Below, piece after piece: positions 21,019 to 33,700 of a DNA stretch of 41,218 nt (position 1 is the first letter of the stretch; each line of letters starts with the position of its first letter). The translations under genes and the position numbers were made by a program. Source of the stretch: Saccoglossus kowalevskii (lineage: Eukaryota > Hemichordata > Enteropneusta > Harrimaniidae); assembly GCF_000003605.2 (NCBI RefSeq), contig NW_003149267.1, forward strand, positions 595,662-636,879, in the 5' to 3' direction. The notes beneath the pieces are model-generated. The model saw only the letters and a program-made list of their open reading frames with translations, made no database searches and was not told the origin of the DNA.

Positions 21019-23791
21019 TCATATCTTTATTGCTACATCTATATTCAAAGTTCCAGGGTTGCAAACATGATAACCTGTAAGAAACGTGCACCCCTGTGTG
21101 CATCCATAATATGTATGTATATAGTGACTATAAGATGCTATATGTGAACCCTAACTTTTCCAGGGAATTATGCAGAGCATTGTTTTTTGTAGGCCTATTA
21201 TGTACCAAGCAAAATGCAGTTTGTTTCGTATCTGGGCATTGGGGAGTTTTGCAGTTATTGTTCGTTAAAAAGGCTAGGTACCATAAACCACCTAAAGCAG
21301 ACATATCAACCCAAAGTAGCCCAATTATGTTACGGAGGAAGTGATGTAACATTCTGGTTGTGAGGTAAAACACAACATTTGACTGAAGTTTATTATACAT
21401 ATTCTAAAATATATTTCAAATGTCCCAGTACCAAGAAGGCAAACACAATGCATTTTTCTTGGTACATGATAGCTTCCAAACACACATTGTCTGCACGATC
21501 CTTAGATAAGGATAGGGTTCACAAGTACAAGCTCATGAATTATATAATAATTATAGATAACATTAGCATTCGTAATTTAACTTACTTCAAGCACAAATGT
21601 ATTGCTGTCCATCAGAACTCACATAACAAATTTGACTTGGTGGACATGGGTCACTGCTACATGCATCACCATTAACTTTCAATAAAAAGATAAAGGTACA
21701 CAACATCACACATAGAATACATGATTAACACTGATATAATATAATAACTTGCAACATTATAATATGTGTTGAACTTAACACCATGCTGTCAAGGAATACT
21801 TAGACATGACATTTAAAATTTTGGATACAAATGCATTCAAATTTGAAAGACCTATGCTAAAATGTCTGGATCGTATGTGTTCATTGCTTCAATTTATTTG
21901 CAGGAATGTACATACTGTAAAATGACTAATTTTCACTGGGTTTAAATTTCACTGATTTACCATTTCAGGCATATTCAGTGGGTTTTAAATTCACGGTTTC
22001 GTCATTTAGATAATGTGTTCTATACTAAATTTTACATATTCACTGGGTTTTAATTTAGCGCATTTTCCAGTCAGCGAAATAAGCTAAATTAAAACCCAGT
22101 GAATAATTACCCCCTTTTACAGTAAGTTGTTTACAATGATGCGAAATTGCCAATTGTCATGTCCTTGAAAAGCAAGGGAAAGTTAGAAATTACTCAAGAG
22201 AACCAACATATAGTATTGCCGTTGAAAATTATGCTTTAACAAGTAGAAGGAATATGGAATTCAAGGAAGAGTTTCATTTTTCATATTTTTTAAAATTTAA
22301 TATGTAATTGTATAGTGCCATTTGACAGGCATTGAAAAAAAATATTAAAATTTGCTACAAAGAGTTGACATAATTGGTTGCATGCTCTCTTCAGTTATTT
22401 TTTGTTTTGAGTGTGAAATTACATTTTGATAGACACATTGTTCACCCTTGACAACTTGTTTATAATTAAAAGGACCCAAATATGCATGGGAAGTTTGTGC
22501 AAGTTTACACTGATCATGCAATAATAATAGAAATCAAACAAGGGAATTATACAAATACATGCGCACGCTGTTTCGTACCCGTCCATTTTAAAACCGGTAG
22601 TGTATGAGAAAAAATTGTAAATCCAGAAAGATGTTTATATTTACATGTCTGACACTGATTACCAGTCCACCCACTTGCACATTGACAGATGTATGAACCC
22701 GATCCTAAGTTATAGCATGTTCCACCATTCTGACATGGGAAATTGTTACATGGATTTGCAGCCACATCTATAAAAAAAAAAATAAAGAGTCTATTTCTCC
22801 AGATTCATGACATCAATATAAAAGAGTACTACAAAATCATTATCATTATTACTAGTACCTAATCTAAAACGGACAGGTTTATTGGTACTGTGTAAATTGT
22901 CAACCAAGTTACATTTTAGCGTCATTTGTCTTGGCACTATATAACAAAATAAGATCGTACCACTTTCGTATACCCTGAACATGAACAATTCTAAATTCAG
23001 ATATAGATTTAGGTTCATTGGGAGTATTCGGAGTTATACCAAATTTGATTTGAAATTGGTTCAAATTTCTTCATAAACAATTGTGGTATGTGGCGGCCAT
23101 GTTTTTGTCTTTATTTTAATTGCAATGGTGGTCAATTACTGATGTGAGTTCATTGAAACCAAACTATTATGCTCTTTTACCAACGTTTAAAAGATTGGTC
23201 GAAGAGGAACGGAAATAGACTGTAATGACACCTAATAACGTGACAATCCTTCATGAAGATGTCATCCTCATATAAGCTCTACTTTAATGCTAACAGCAAA
23301 GTTTTTACCACAGTCTTCATTTCACTAAGTAAGCTACAAATGGATTAAATGTGGCATAGAGCAAAGGGGAGAAAGCATAGAAATTGTAGACACCATTCAT
23401 TGTAATAAAACTAGTGGCTGTGGTATGAATGACCTTGATTGCCCTTCTGCTATTTTTGCCCCTTACCACATCTGTCCTTTAATAGATTAATGTCTTCAAT
23501 AATGCCCCGCACGTGATCATTCAGGGTTGTTATCTGGTTGTTCTGTTCATCAATCTTATTACGTAACTGCATCACAATATCTATAAGCTGTTGTGTCAGT
23601 GTTTCTTGTTCCTCATTGCCGTTGCAGTATTTCTCATCTCCACAGTCTGGTAGTGTTAGCATGTACTGACATCTGTTGCCTGTCCTGCAATAATGTTGAT
23701 ATGACACAACACCTGATTGCCTGACTGTGCTCTGTGAGTTGACTGTCATGTTCATTACAAGAAGCAAGATTAAAATCAAAAGTGGTGACAT
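21019..23791 (-). CDS. Secreted coiled-coil/EGF-like protein, possibly with premature TGA
   Basis: Exon 1 (23467-23791) starts with a signal peptide (residues 1 to about 19, MSPLLILILLLVMNMTVNSQ). A Cys-containing segment follows, YCRTGNRCQYMLTLPDC, whose CxYxxxLP pattern recalls angiopoietin/multimerin N-termini, then a coiled coil (about 62-105) ending KDRC. Its phase-1 donor joins exon 2 (22645-22767, phase 1-1), which is one EGF domain (NPCNNFPCQNGGTC, ICQCASGWTGNQCQ). Exon 3 (21586-21675, also phase 1-1) holds a second EGF start, DACSSDPCPPSQIC...YICA, and then TGA at 21587-21589, exactly where EGF cysteine 5 belongs, one base before a strong donor A|GTAAGT. With TGA as stop the product is 178 aa. 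A weak candidate last exon, 21019-21074, gives YHVCNPGTLNIDVAIKI in phase. The product is probably extracellular and multimeric. Confidence 0.7.
21915..22122 (+). mobile_element. MITE family B, copy 2 (208 bp)
   Basis: CTGTAAAATGAC...TTTTACAG with TA on both sides (21913-21914, 22123-22124). It lies in intron 2 of the EGF-like gene. Confidence 0.88.
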
Positions 23792-25206
23792 CTTGATGCG
23801 TATAGCTTAGTAGTCTAATTGTAGTAGATTTATGTACTTATTTATACCAGTCCTGGGTTCTGCTATATAGGATGACAAGGAGGTCAATTATTCACGCCCT
23901 AGGTCTCACTGTATAGCAATTGTGTATGTTAAGAAGACCATAACCTGTCCTAAATAACCGATCGTCTTTATGTATATGTTTTGCAATTTGGGGTGTGCAA
24001 TGAATTGTAATAATGTTTATCTGGTTCGACCATAATTGTCATAACGATCCACAGTGTTGCCGTTCCTGCATGTTTAATTACTGGGATGATTTAAGTTTGT
24101 TGTCTTTGGTTAATAAATCTGCTTTAGCTAGTCCACGTCTATTTGTAGAGGTCCTTTTCAACTCAATTCCTGATGCTGCTATGTTAATGGTTACCTACTA
24201 AGAGACGTGGTAGAACGAAGCCAACCTTTAACTTCTATCACACCAGCCATAAGTGTTTGATTTTAAATGTGTAAAAGTTATTTTTAGATATGGGGTAAAA
24301 CGGAAACAAGTAAAAGCAATGCAACAATTGCCATATGATAGCTTAGAAATATTTCCAAGAAACGACTATCATTAATACTTTCTTCTGATTACCAGCTTTA
24401 AATAAAAGTTATTCATATGATTTTTCTGAATGACTTAAACTCTTAAACAGTTGTATTGAAGGTGAGGTGTGCACATAGTCCCTCTATCACATTATACCAC
24501 TTGTGCATATTGCACATTTGGCTACTTGCCACTCACATATGGTATTTTTTCTAGGTCATACATTCTTCTGAAGGTAGTAAAATCTGTGATACTTATTAAT
24601 GTTCATGGACATATCTATATCAACAGGATGAGAACATATTTAAGAAATGTATTCTGTGTCATGGACAATTTTGTGATTGCTACGAAACAATATGTAACTG
24701 AAGTATGTTGAAAGAATGCAACAAAATACCATGTATAGAAGTTACATAATGACAGAATTGTGACATTAATGATGATTTGTGTCAGTCAGCCATCTTGAAA
24801 TGTTATTATGCGAGCATATAGAGTTTGAATGGAATTGGTGTATGTCTATAAGATTTATACGGCTTTGAAAAAGAATTTTTATAAACAAAATGACTGTTGG
24901 GAATCCGATCTGTAAAACAAAATGACATGCATCAGCGTTCTATGAAGTCCCCTATCCATGCACGAGAGAGAAATGGTTTGAAAATGGCAGAAATTCTCGT
25001 ATTTAAACGTTTTGAAGTCATAGGGTAGCTTCTCTGGTACTCAGGAAGTAGTAACCACAGGACACAGCAAGTGCATCAATGTCAACCAGAACAGCACAAC
25101 TGGTGTCATTGATGTATTTTCACCAGGGACAGTTTTCCGAGGGTCAACAGTATCACTAGAAAATGAGGTGATCATTATACATTGAGATTGTCCCAACTGA
25201 TGGACA
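23792..25206. other. Upstream of the EGF-like gene, no further gene recognised
   Basis: It should contain the promoter of the EGF-like gene near 23800-23900 (TATTTATACC at about 23838 on the plus strand; on the minus strand GGTATAAATA, a TATA-like box about 50 bases before the ATG). The rest is AT-rich. Near the gap, 25041-25206 (-) is an open frame without recognisable domain. Confidence 0.4.
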
Positions 25207-25904
25207 NNNNNNNNNNNNNNNNNNNNNNNNNNNNNNNNNNNNNNNNNNNNNNNNNNNNNNNNNNNNNNNNNNNNNNNNNNNNNNNNNNNNNNNNNNNNNN
25301 NNNNNNNNNNNNNNNNNNNNNNNNNNNNNNNNNNNNNNNNNNNNNNNNNNNNNNNNNNNNNNNNNNNNNNNNNNNNNNNNNNNNNNNNNNNNNNNNNNNN
25401 NNNNNNNNNNNNNNNNNNNNNNNNNNNNNNNNNNNNNNNNNNNNNNNNNNNNNNNNNNNNNNNNNNNNNNNNNNNNNNNNNNNNNNNNNNNNNNNNNNNN
25501 NNNNNNNNNNNNNNNNNNNNNNNNNNNNNNNNNNNNNNNNNNNNNNNNNNNNNNNNNNNNNNNNNNNNNNNNNNNNNNNNNNNNNNNNNNNNNNNNNNNN
25601 NNNNNNNNNNNNNNNNNNNNNNNNNNNNNNNNNNNNNNNNNNNNNNNNNNNNNNNNNNNNNNNNNNNNNNNNNNNNNNNNNNNNNNNNNNNNNNNNNNNN
25701 NNNNNNNNNNNNNNNNNNNNNNNNNNNNNNNNNNNNNNNNNNNNNNNNNNNNNNNNNNNNNNNNNNNNNNNNNNNNNNNNNNNNNNNNNNNNNNNNNNNN
25801 NNNNNNNNNNNNNNNNNNNNNNNNNNNNNNNNNNNNNNNNNNNNNNNNNNNNNNNNNNNNNNNNNNNNNNNNNNNNNNNNNNNNNNNNNNNNNNNNNNNN
25901 NNNN
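25207..25904. other. Assembly gap (698 N)
   Basis: An N run bordered on the right by retrotransposon sequence. Frames spanning it are artefacts. Confidence 0.99.
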
Positions 25905-26110
25905 GTGCACAAACGCATGATGTTCAGTGGTGTGGCAAATTCTTTTGGCGAGAGCACTTTGGTGATGAAATCTGCCACTCTGACTCACCTAAGTTGATAT
26001 GGGTTCAAGGCAGTGTGTCAGCTGGATCTACCTGCACTGAAGTTGAGCACACCAGAAGGAAGTCCCTCTTGCAAGTCTACTGAGTAACAGCAACTTCATT
26101 CCTCCTTCTT
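25905..26110 (-). pseudogene. Ty1/copia-like RNase H end, fragment
   Basis: The minus-strand frame reads VADFITKVLSPKEFATPLNI (about 25915-25975), matching the ADxxTKxLxxxxF signature at the C-terminus of copia-type RNase H. The sequence before it (RLARGTSFWC and onward) contains stops. It is cut by the gap. The call rests on one short motif. Confidence 0.5.
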
Positions 26111-26429
26111 GTTGGGGTAGGTGATGAGCGTGGTATTGTTTCACCTCACTAAATCATTCCGTCTATGATTCTTATAAAAACACCCAACGTCTTGTTACTT
26201 ACTGGCAAGGTGAACTATGCATAGTCGTATTCATAAACATATAGACAATGTATCAATTGTTAAACTGAATGAATCTATTGTAGCACTTGACACTAACACT
26301 GAAAGTCATCTCTGCTGTTCATTCTAAACTATTCAAATTCCAGTCTTGTTTTCCTTACATAACTGTCATTGTTTATAATGTCTAAAATAAATGATGGTAG
26401 CATCTTTGTTGATTTTAAACAGAAGCCCC

Positions 26430-26900
26430 TCCTACAACAATAACGCTAGACAATAGTGGTCCTCTGCACCAATGTTGTGCCTTTAACAGAATGATCTAAA
26501 GAGAGAGTTAAACCATGGTTGGCAAGGATGGCAATGATCTACCAGACCAAAGCCTATCTGTGCTTAACTGGCAAGAACAACACCACGATGTCCAGATTGT
26601 TCCCTCGTGGAACCTGACATTTCAGAATCTCAACTAAAAACCATCATAACCACAGAAGTGACTGTGCTGATAGTGTTCTCACAAGGTTTCCTGTGATGGA
26701 CAAATCAGTTATCTATGTATGGGTAGATGAAAATGACCCTGGCATTGAAATTGGCATGCCGTCTTGTTTACTGCAAACCTCAAAACAGGTTGGCTATCTA
26801 GGTGTACCTGTATATGTAGATATGCATCATTCAGATACAAAGCCATCAGACATTTGTTCATCTGGAAATATTGGAAATACTGTAGGTCAACAGGTGACAA
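26430..26900 (-). pseudogene. DIRS/Ty3-like reverse transcriptase fragment
   Basis: The minus-strand frame contains ALYLNDAYLHIQVHLDSQ followed by LRFAVNKTACQFQ, the palm segment typical of DIRS-type RT (DAYLHIPIHPxSxxxLRF). In the next frame, just downstream, VIFIYPYIDN corresponds to the catalytic YxDD region with the last Asp changed to Asn. The continuation to about 26430 keeps scraps of the RT connection but is full of stops. It is on the same strand as the copia-like piece but of a different family. Confidence 0.65.
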
Positions 26901-26999
26901 GGAAATTTAATGAAAGCTTCCTCTACTGACATGTATGTATGTAAGATCATCTCAAAGCATCTTCGCATGATGAAAGGTCACACAGAAGTGCTGACACAA

Positions 27000-27570
27000 C
27001 AGCTGGTTCTATAAATGGTGCAATATGTTCCTTAAGTATTTGATTTACAACTTCAATATATGGCTCAAAGACAGTTGATCCAACTATAGCAAACTGTTGT
27101 TGAGTGTTTTGATAATCGAGCTAACAAGTTCTTGTACTGTTTTGACAAACGTTGATTAACAACTGCTGTATTCACATTCAATGAAGGATGACGCGATGAC
27201 AAAAGGGGCGGCTCAATAAGTTTGACAGAAGATTCTTAGCAAATAAGTGACGTTAACTGGGAACACTTTCTGGCATTATGACAACCACCGGGTTGTACCA
27301 TTACAAATCTCCAGTGAGGGCTAGAATAATGCCGTGATTATATCCCATATTTGTCGTTGTTAGACAATATATAACTATATACAAATTATCAACCTCCATC
27401 TAGGACCACCTGTCTATGAAGGACAATTTCAACAATTAAAAGATTCAGCAAGCAGTTGCACTGCCCCATGCACATCATTCAACAGGCGTTAATTTACATA
27501 AATACAAAATCCTGAATAAATTTAATGCATACCATGTGACACTGAAATGATCATTCTTATGTGACTATTT
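27000..27570. other. Intergenic, nothing recognised
   Basis: No exon or recognisable element. May be further retroelement debris. Confidence 0.35.
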
Positions 27571-27589
27571 CCCAAGAATGTCCATCAGA

Positions 27590-27670
27590 ATTCACAATAG
27601 CTTGGGTGTTTGAGGCTCTAATTACTGTGATTGATATGGGATCAAACCCCAGCCCAGGCCAGCTTTTTCA
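27590..27670 (+). repeat. tRNA-like SINE head
   Basis: Box A-like TAGCTTGGGTG at 27598-27608 and box B-like GGATCAAACCC at 27639-27649, with tRNA-like spacing of about 30 bases. The sequence between does not fold as an intact tRNA by eye, so a tRNA-derived SINE is likelier than a tRNA gene. Confidence 0.45.
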
Positions 27671-28328
27671 ATATTTGAGAATGAACTCTATCAACTCCAG
27701 ACATTGTACCTTGACTGATACCATTTACACTTTGCATATCAATACAAGTGATTGGTTTATGGCATAACTATCATGGACAGAGTATATATGGAGTACAGTG
27801 AAATATGCAAGTCATTGATAAAATTACCACTATTCGTAGATGAAATCAGTCAAGACATTCAAAACATGAACAACCCAATGTGCAGATTATTTTTTGAAGC
27901 AGCGATAGGCTAACCTGATGTAGCAAATATGCTGTACATGTGAGCCAATCGACAGGTTACATAAGTACATCAACACTTCACCACCAACTGCAATAGGGCA
28001 ACTGAGGCAACATTGTGTTCGGACACTAAACCAGAAATGGTCATTTAAAATAATGATGTAACCACAAAATGTGAGTTGCTAACCAAATTTGCATATATTT
28101 TTAAAATAATCATAATCTCATTCTTGTCACAAATATTGAATCAAACCTTGCTGGCCTGAACCAAATCATGCCAATGTATAGGAATAATTAGATTAAAATA
28201 AACACATTTCCTGAAGTGTGGTTGTAGCAAAGTTTATTTAACTATAAAAAACATGGCACAGAAACATTGAACTCAAATTTTGAGCAAACGGAATTTTAGC
28301 TCTCTTAATTTCCACAAAAAAGCACATA

Positions 28329-28536
28329 CTGTAGAATACTTTATTTTCGCTTGGAATTTATTTTTGTTATTTTCGCTGAAGGGATGATTCCGTGAAAATA
28401 AAATCCCGCGAATAAACTTTTTTTCCTATATTTCACATTAAACACATCAGAAATCAGTGAAAATAAATTCCATACAAAACGCCCAAAAAGCCTTTTCAGT
28501 GAAAATTAATTCCAGCGAAAATAAAGTATTCCACAG
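28329..28536 (-). mobile_element. MITE family A, copy 2 (208 bp)
   Basis: The same 208-bp length as copy 1 but in reverse orientation: CTGTAGAATACTTTATTTTC...CCACAG, with TA at 28327-28328 and 28537-28538. Internal GCCCAAAAAGCCTTTTC matches the complement of copy 1. Confidence 0.88.
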
Positions 28537-29239
28537 TACATCATGCACAGGTCTCAATTATTTGTTTTTTAAAGTATGTGACAGCAGAACTGAACATGTT
28601 TTCTTGATGATAAGCTTGGAAGTCACTTTCCACAACTACAACTAATGTTGTTAAGTCTTAGAAACAAAATATAACAGGGAATTTTGAATTTTGTTTGCGC
28701 TGATTAAAGGTTGCCAAATGAGAAATCGTTTTAAAGCACGAGTAAAAGAAATATGCAAATGAATGGCCTGCATTCAAACTGACTAGGTCTTAGTGTCAAT
28801 CATTTTGTGATTGCCTCGTACTCTACCCATACACTGGTGTTAGTTTTGAAGAGATTGTCCACATCAATGATTTTGATTGGTTCATATGCTACATACCGTT
28901 CAAATAACAATGCAGTGTCAGCCATGACATTTTAGCCTCCATGCCATGATGTTACACAAGTTGTTGAAAATTCTGTTTATGCATAAATTATTTAGTCTGA
29001 TTAATTCCTTTGATTTCTCAAAGGGTGGCACTAAATTTATGGATAAAAATACAGAGAACACAGCATAGGCAACAGAGACATAGAGCAAACTTGTTATAGC
29101 TACTGTGGCATACATGATTATTCGTAAGTCGAAAAATTTGATGGAAATGTTGCAAACTAAATTATATAAATCTAGTCACTTTGCATTCACATTTGCCAGA
29201 TACCTTGTACATTTCCCTCTGGATCCTGCCACTTTGTAA

Positions 29240-30290
29240 CCATATTCCCCCATCCTAGCTACTATGTTTACATCTTTTCACTCACATCCTGTCACCTTAT
29301 TTCATTTCAGCCACACTCTGCCACTTAATTCCCATACATCTCTTCACTCACACACCTTCTCAATTCCTTTTCACATTTTCCCCATACCATGTCCCTTTTT
29401 TCATTTTAGCCACACACTGCCATTTTGTTTCCATACGATTCTTTTATCACACCTTCTGACTTTGTTTCCACATTTCCCCCCCACGCCCTGTCACAGAATT
29501 TCCACATTTCCCCCACACCATGTAACTTTGTTTCCACATTTCCCCCACATTCTGTCACTTTGTTTCCACATTTCCCCCATACCCGGTAACAGAATTTCCA
29601 CATTTCCCCCACACCATGTCACTTTGTTTCCACATTTCCCCCACACCCTGTCACTTTGTTTGCACATTTCCCCCATACCCGGTCACAGAATTTCCACATT
29701 TCCCCCCACACCGTGTCACTTTGTTTCCACATTTCCCCCACACCCTGTCACTTTGTTTGCACATTTCCCCCATACCCGGTCACAGAATTTCCACATTTCC
29801 CCCCACACCGTGTCACTTTGTTTCCACATTTCCCCCACACCGTGTCACTTTGTTTGCACATTTCCCCCATACCCCGGTCACAGAATTTCCACATCCCCCC
29901 CCCCACCGTGTCACTTTGTTTCCACATTTCCCCCACACCCTGTCACTTTGTTTGCACATTTCCCTCATACCCGGTCACAGAATTTCCACATTTCCCCCCA
30001 CACCGTGTCACTTTGTTTCCACATTTCCCCCCACACCCTGACACTTTGTTTCCACATTTTCCCCACACCCAGTCATTTTGTTTCCACATTTCCCCCACAC
30101 CCTGTCACTTTGTTTCCACATTTTCCCCACACCCTGTCATTTTGTTTCCACAATTCCCCCACATTCTGTCACTTTGCTTCCACATTTTCCCCACACCTTT
30201 GCAACTTTGTTTCCAACTTTGCGATTTAGTTTCCATACAGTCCTACTCCCACATACCCTGCCACTTTGTTTCCATGTTTTCCACACACAT
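29240..30290 (+). repeat. C-rich minisatellite, about 32-bp unit with about 97-bp higher-order repeat
   Basis: Units of the form CACTTTGTTTCCACATTTCC followed by CCCACACCCTGT repeat throughout, degenerate at both ends. Between about 29640 and 30030 three variants alternate in fixed order: one with TTTGCACATTT, one with CGGTCACAGAATTTCC, one with CCGTGTCACTTTG. The TTTGCAC variant recurs with spacings of 97, 97 and 98 bp. Because the unit lacks stops, long open frames appear (29264-30229 and others); these are by-products, not genes. Confidence 0.93.
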
Positions 30291-30701
30291 CCTATGATAT
30301 ATTCCTCGTTTCCTTATAACATATACACCCTGGCTGCCTGGCAACTGTTACACCCATGGACACTGATTTTGGTAAAGCAAAAAATGAACAAATAGACTTT
30401 CTTTCTGTAAGAAGACATAAAGAAATTATAATGCAAATACAAATACGATAATACAACATGATTATAATCCTATATTAAACATGGCACAATGATTTGATAC
30501 AATATAGATACATTAGATTAGACTCATCTGAGAGCAGCACAGAAAACGTCAGTCAATTAATAAATATGTCAACAATACCTTTTACAAAGCATCAATTACA
30601 AAACAAAAACATTACGTCTTCTGATTAAATAAGTTGATATAATTATATCTTAGTCATGTTAATAATTGGAACCTCTAAATACAAGGTTTACTTTAAACAT
30701 G

Positions 30702-33700
30702 TCACGTTTCTGACTCGATTCCTGCTTCAGATCTACTTAATGCTAACGCTTTCTCTAAATCATCTTGTTCTTGTCGCTGGATTTTCATTTGCCTCTCTTC
30801 TTCAAGCCTTTGACTTTCCATAGTTGCCCACTCAAGCTGTGCCTCTTCTGAGGAGAATTCTTTTATCTGTCATAGGTGAATAAAAAATCAGTGGTCACAT
30901 TACTGGTAGATGTATTTGTTGATTCATTGTGATCGCCTTGTATGTATGCGTCATGCACACATACTACTGTATTACAGAAGCAAAATCAAAAAATGTCAGT
31001 CTAACCTGAGCTTTTCCAAAGTCTTTGCAAATCCTCCAAATCCTTCATACTGTGTACTAGTGGTGCTGCTAAATGGATCAATACCTCCACTAAATGGATC
31101 AGATGCTGGAGCTGATGGTGCACCGTCACCAAATGGATCAGACGATGAAATCGATGCTGTCCCACCACCAAATGGATCAGATGATGTCCCACCGCTAAAT
31201 GGATCAGATGATGGAACTGCCGCTGTCCCACCACTGAAAGGATCAGATGCCGGAACTGATGCTGTCCCACCACTAAACGGATCAGATCCCGGTACACCAC
31301 TGCTGAAAGGATCAGGTGTCTGAGCCAAAGTTGTACTGCCACTAAATGGATCAGATCCTTGAACCGATGGAGAACCACTGCTAAATGGATCAGATGCAGG
31401 CGTAACAGTTTTATCAGAGAATCCACTAAATGGATCTTTATCAGAATTACTAAACTGGAACGGATCATCGTTGGATGATTGAAATGGATCTACTACTTTA
31501 TCGGAGGAAGCTGGTTTGCTTTTCTTTGGAGGTAGTGCTGGCATAGAGTCTTTAGTAGAAAATGTTTCCCCTCCAAATGTATCAGTGGCAATACTGGAAG
31601 CCTGAAACAACAGACAAAACATTCCAAGTTACACACCATGCAAATGTTGTTTCAAACCACATAAGAAGCTGAAGCTGAATTTTCCCCCCTAAGTGAGTTA
31701 GAATTCATGAAGTGCTCAACCAATAACTGCAGTGCACAGAAGAAACCTGTACCTTAGCTCATAAACACATTAATATATTTGTAAATGCTGACCCTGAGCT
31801 TTCATTCAAATTAAAATGTGTAATTGTAACTGGCTTGTGAAATCAACATTTTCTACATCAACACCAAGCATATATATGTCTTCAATCAAATATAGATATG
31901 ACGTAGTATCTGTGATCACCCACATATTCAAATATACCAAAATGAAAGAAACAAGAAACCTAACTATCCAAATTTTCTTAATTTACTAAAGCATCATTTC
32001 CAAATGGGGAGTGAGAAGGAGAAATAAAAGTTACATAAAAGGAAGTGGTCTTATTTAATACCATATTTAAAGTAACAACATTTTCTAATGCACGGCTTAG
32101 AGTTTTTTAATCTGTATTACCGGTAGGCCAAAAAAAAAAAACTGGGTCGGAAAATTGGGTCGGTCAGTCAGGATTTTTTTTTTTTTTAAACTTGTGACAA
32201 CTAAGGGTATCGTAAATAGCCGAGGTATATGGGGAAAAAAAAGCGACCCCATTTTTCATATTTTTCTGTTGGTTGCTGAGGGCAACAAAACAATTTTTTA
32301 TTTTTGGCCTTATCATGAAATGTTTACATTTATACTAGCCATTATATCACAACACCATCGCTGGATTGGTATATTGGAATTCAAACAATGTTTATAATGT
32401 CTGCTGACCATACACTTTAACAATTCACTATCAATAACACAGGCCCTGTTTTTATTTTGCTGAATTAACATTCAACACTATCAGTGAAATTTACCCTACT
32501 TACAAACTGTGAACATTCGTGAGTTTCCTCAGACACAATCGTAATTGGAATCAATACCTTACTTGTATGTATTATCAAAGATATCAGCATTGTATACAAT
32601 AACATAGCAATTTATATTTATAGAAGGTTGCACATGTTTACATTGTGTGTGAATGTGCATTGACCGATCGATGGGCAAGAATCAGCGTTCATATCCGAAG
32701 AAAGAAAAAATGTCAGTTGTTTTCATGGCTTTTATATGGTGTTATGTGTCCCTGTTAATAAAACAACATATAGACAATTTGTCACAGCAGATTGGAAGCT
32801 GGTGCTGATTGGTGGGCAACATGTTTAATCAGACATTTGTACGATGCAGGTAAAAGACGTTATGGAACCAGACAACTCACCTTACATTTGCTATCAAATG
32901 GATCAGTACTAAATAAATCGGTGGAAGTAAATGCATTATACGACTGTCCTACAAATGAAGCACATTCAGAAGCATCAATTGGTTAACCCTTTAAAAGCCA
33001 TCATTTTTCCTGTCATAACTTTGGTTCAGCATTTTGCACAATTTTTCACTACAGTATTTCTGTAATTTTCTTATTAATTCTGGGTGAAATGGACATTGTT
33101 TCTTGTTGATTACAATCATTAAACAAACTTTTGAAAGAAGTAGGAAAATAATGTTTGATTTGAGTGAAGTGATAATAGAAGTTGAGTTGTTCGGTCAAAG
33201 GGGTTAATGCATTACTAATAAATAAACACAAACAAGCAAAGTAAATGTAAAATAAAACATACCGTCCACTGCTGTTGTAGATTTAAACGGGTCATCGGAA
33301 ACCGTGTCTTCTTTGCCAGCACCAAATGGATCTGTATCTTTAAACGGATCGCTGGTAAAAATATCAGTCTTGAATGGATCAACTAAAAAAAAATAATAAA
33401 TAGGAATTTTTTTTTGGAAATTTGTTCTTAATGTAATGAGATGACGTTGTTATCCCAGGTGTCCCCATTTTTAAAGTGAAGTTATCCATTGTTATGCTAA
33501 TGAGTCGATAAGAGGTATTTAAAGAATGCCTCATTGGAACATTCTAATGTTGACATACTGTAAAATGACTAATTTTCACTGGGTTTAAATTTCGCTGATT
33601 TACCATTTCAGGCATATTCAGTGGGTTTTAAATTCACAGTTTTATCATTTAGATAATGTGTTCTATGCTAAATTTTACATATTCACTGGGTTTTAATTTA

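Noticed and set aside
21587-21589. TGA read as selenocysteine in the EGF-like gene
   Set aside because: Cys-to-Sec in a disulfide EGF module would be without precedent that I know, and no SECIS could be verified; a nonsense change or true stop is simpler.
24013-24201. 62-residue plus frame with clustered Cys
   Set aside because: Short, no conserved pattern, no splice context; treated as chance.
25041-25997. Long frames of about 270-315 residues across the N run
   Set aside because: Mostly unknown bases; only the right flank has a recognisable motif.
29264-30297. Open frames of 321, 213 and 141 residues rich in HFPHT/CFHISP repeats
   Set aside because: They are translations of the minisatellite. 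The unit has no stop in several frames and the frames overlap each other; no start context or splice sites support a gene.
31001-31468. 155-residue frame on the minus strand overlapping the EPS15 DPF exon
   Set aside because: Alternate frame of a repetitive real exon; it has no homology of its own.
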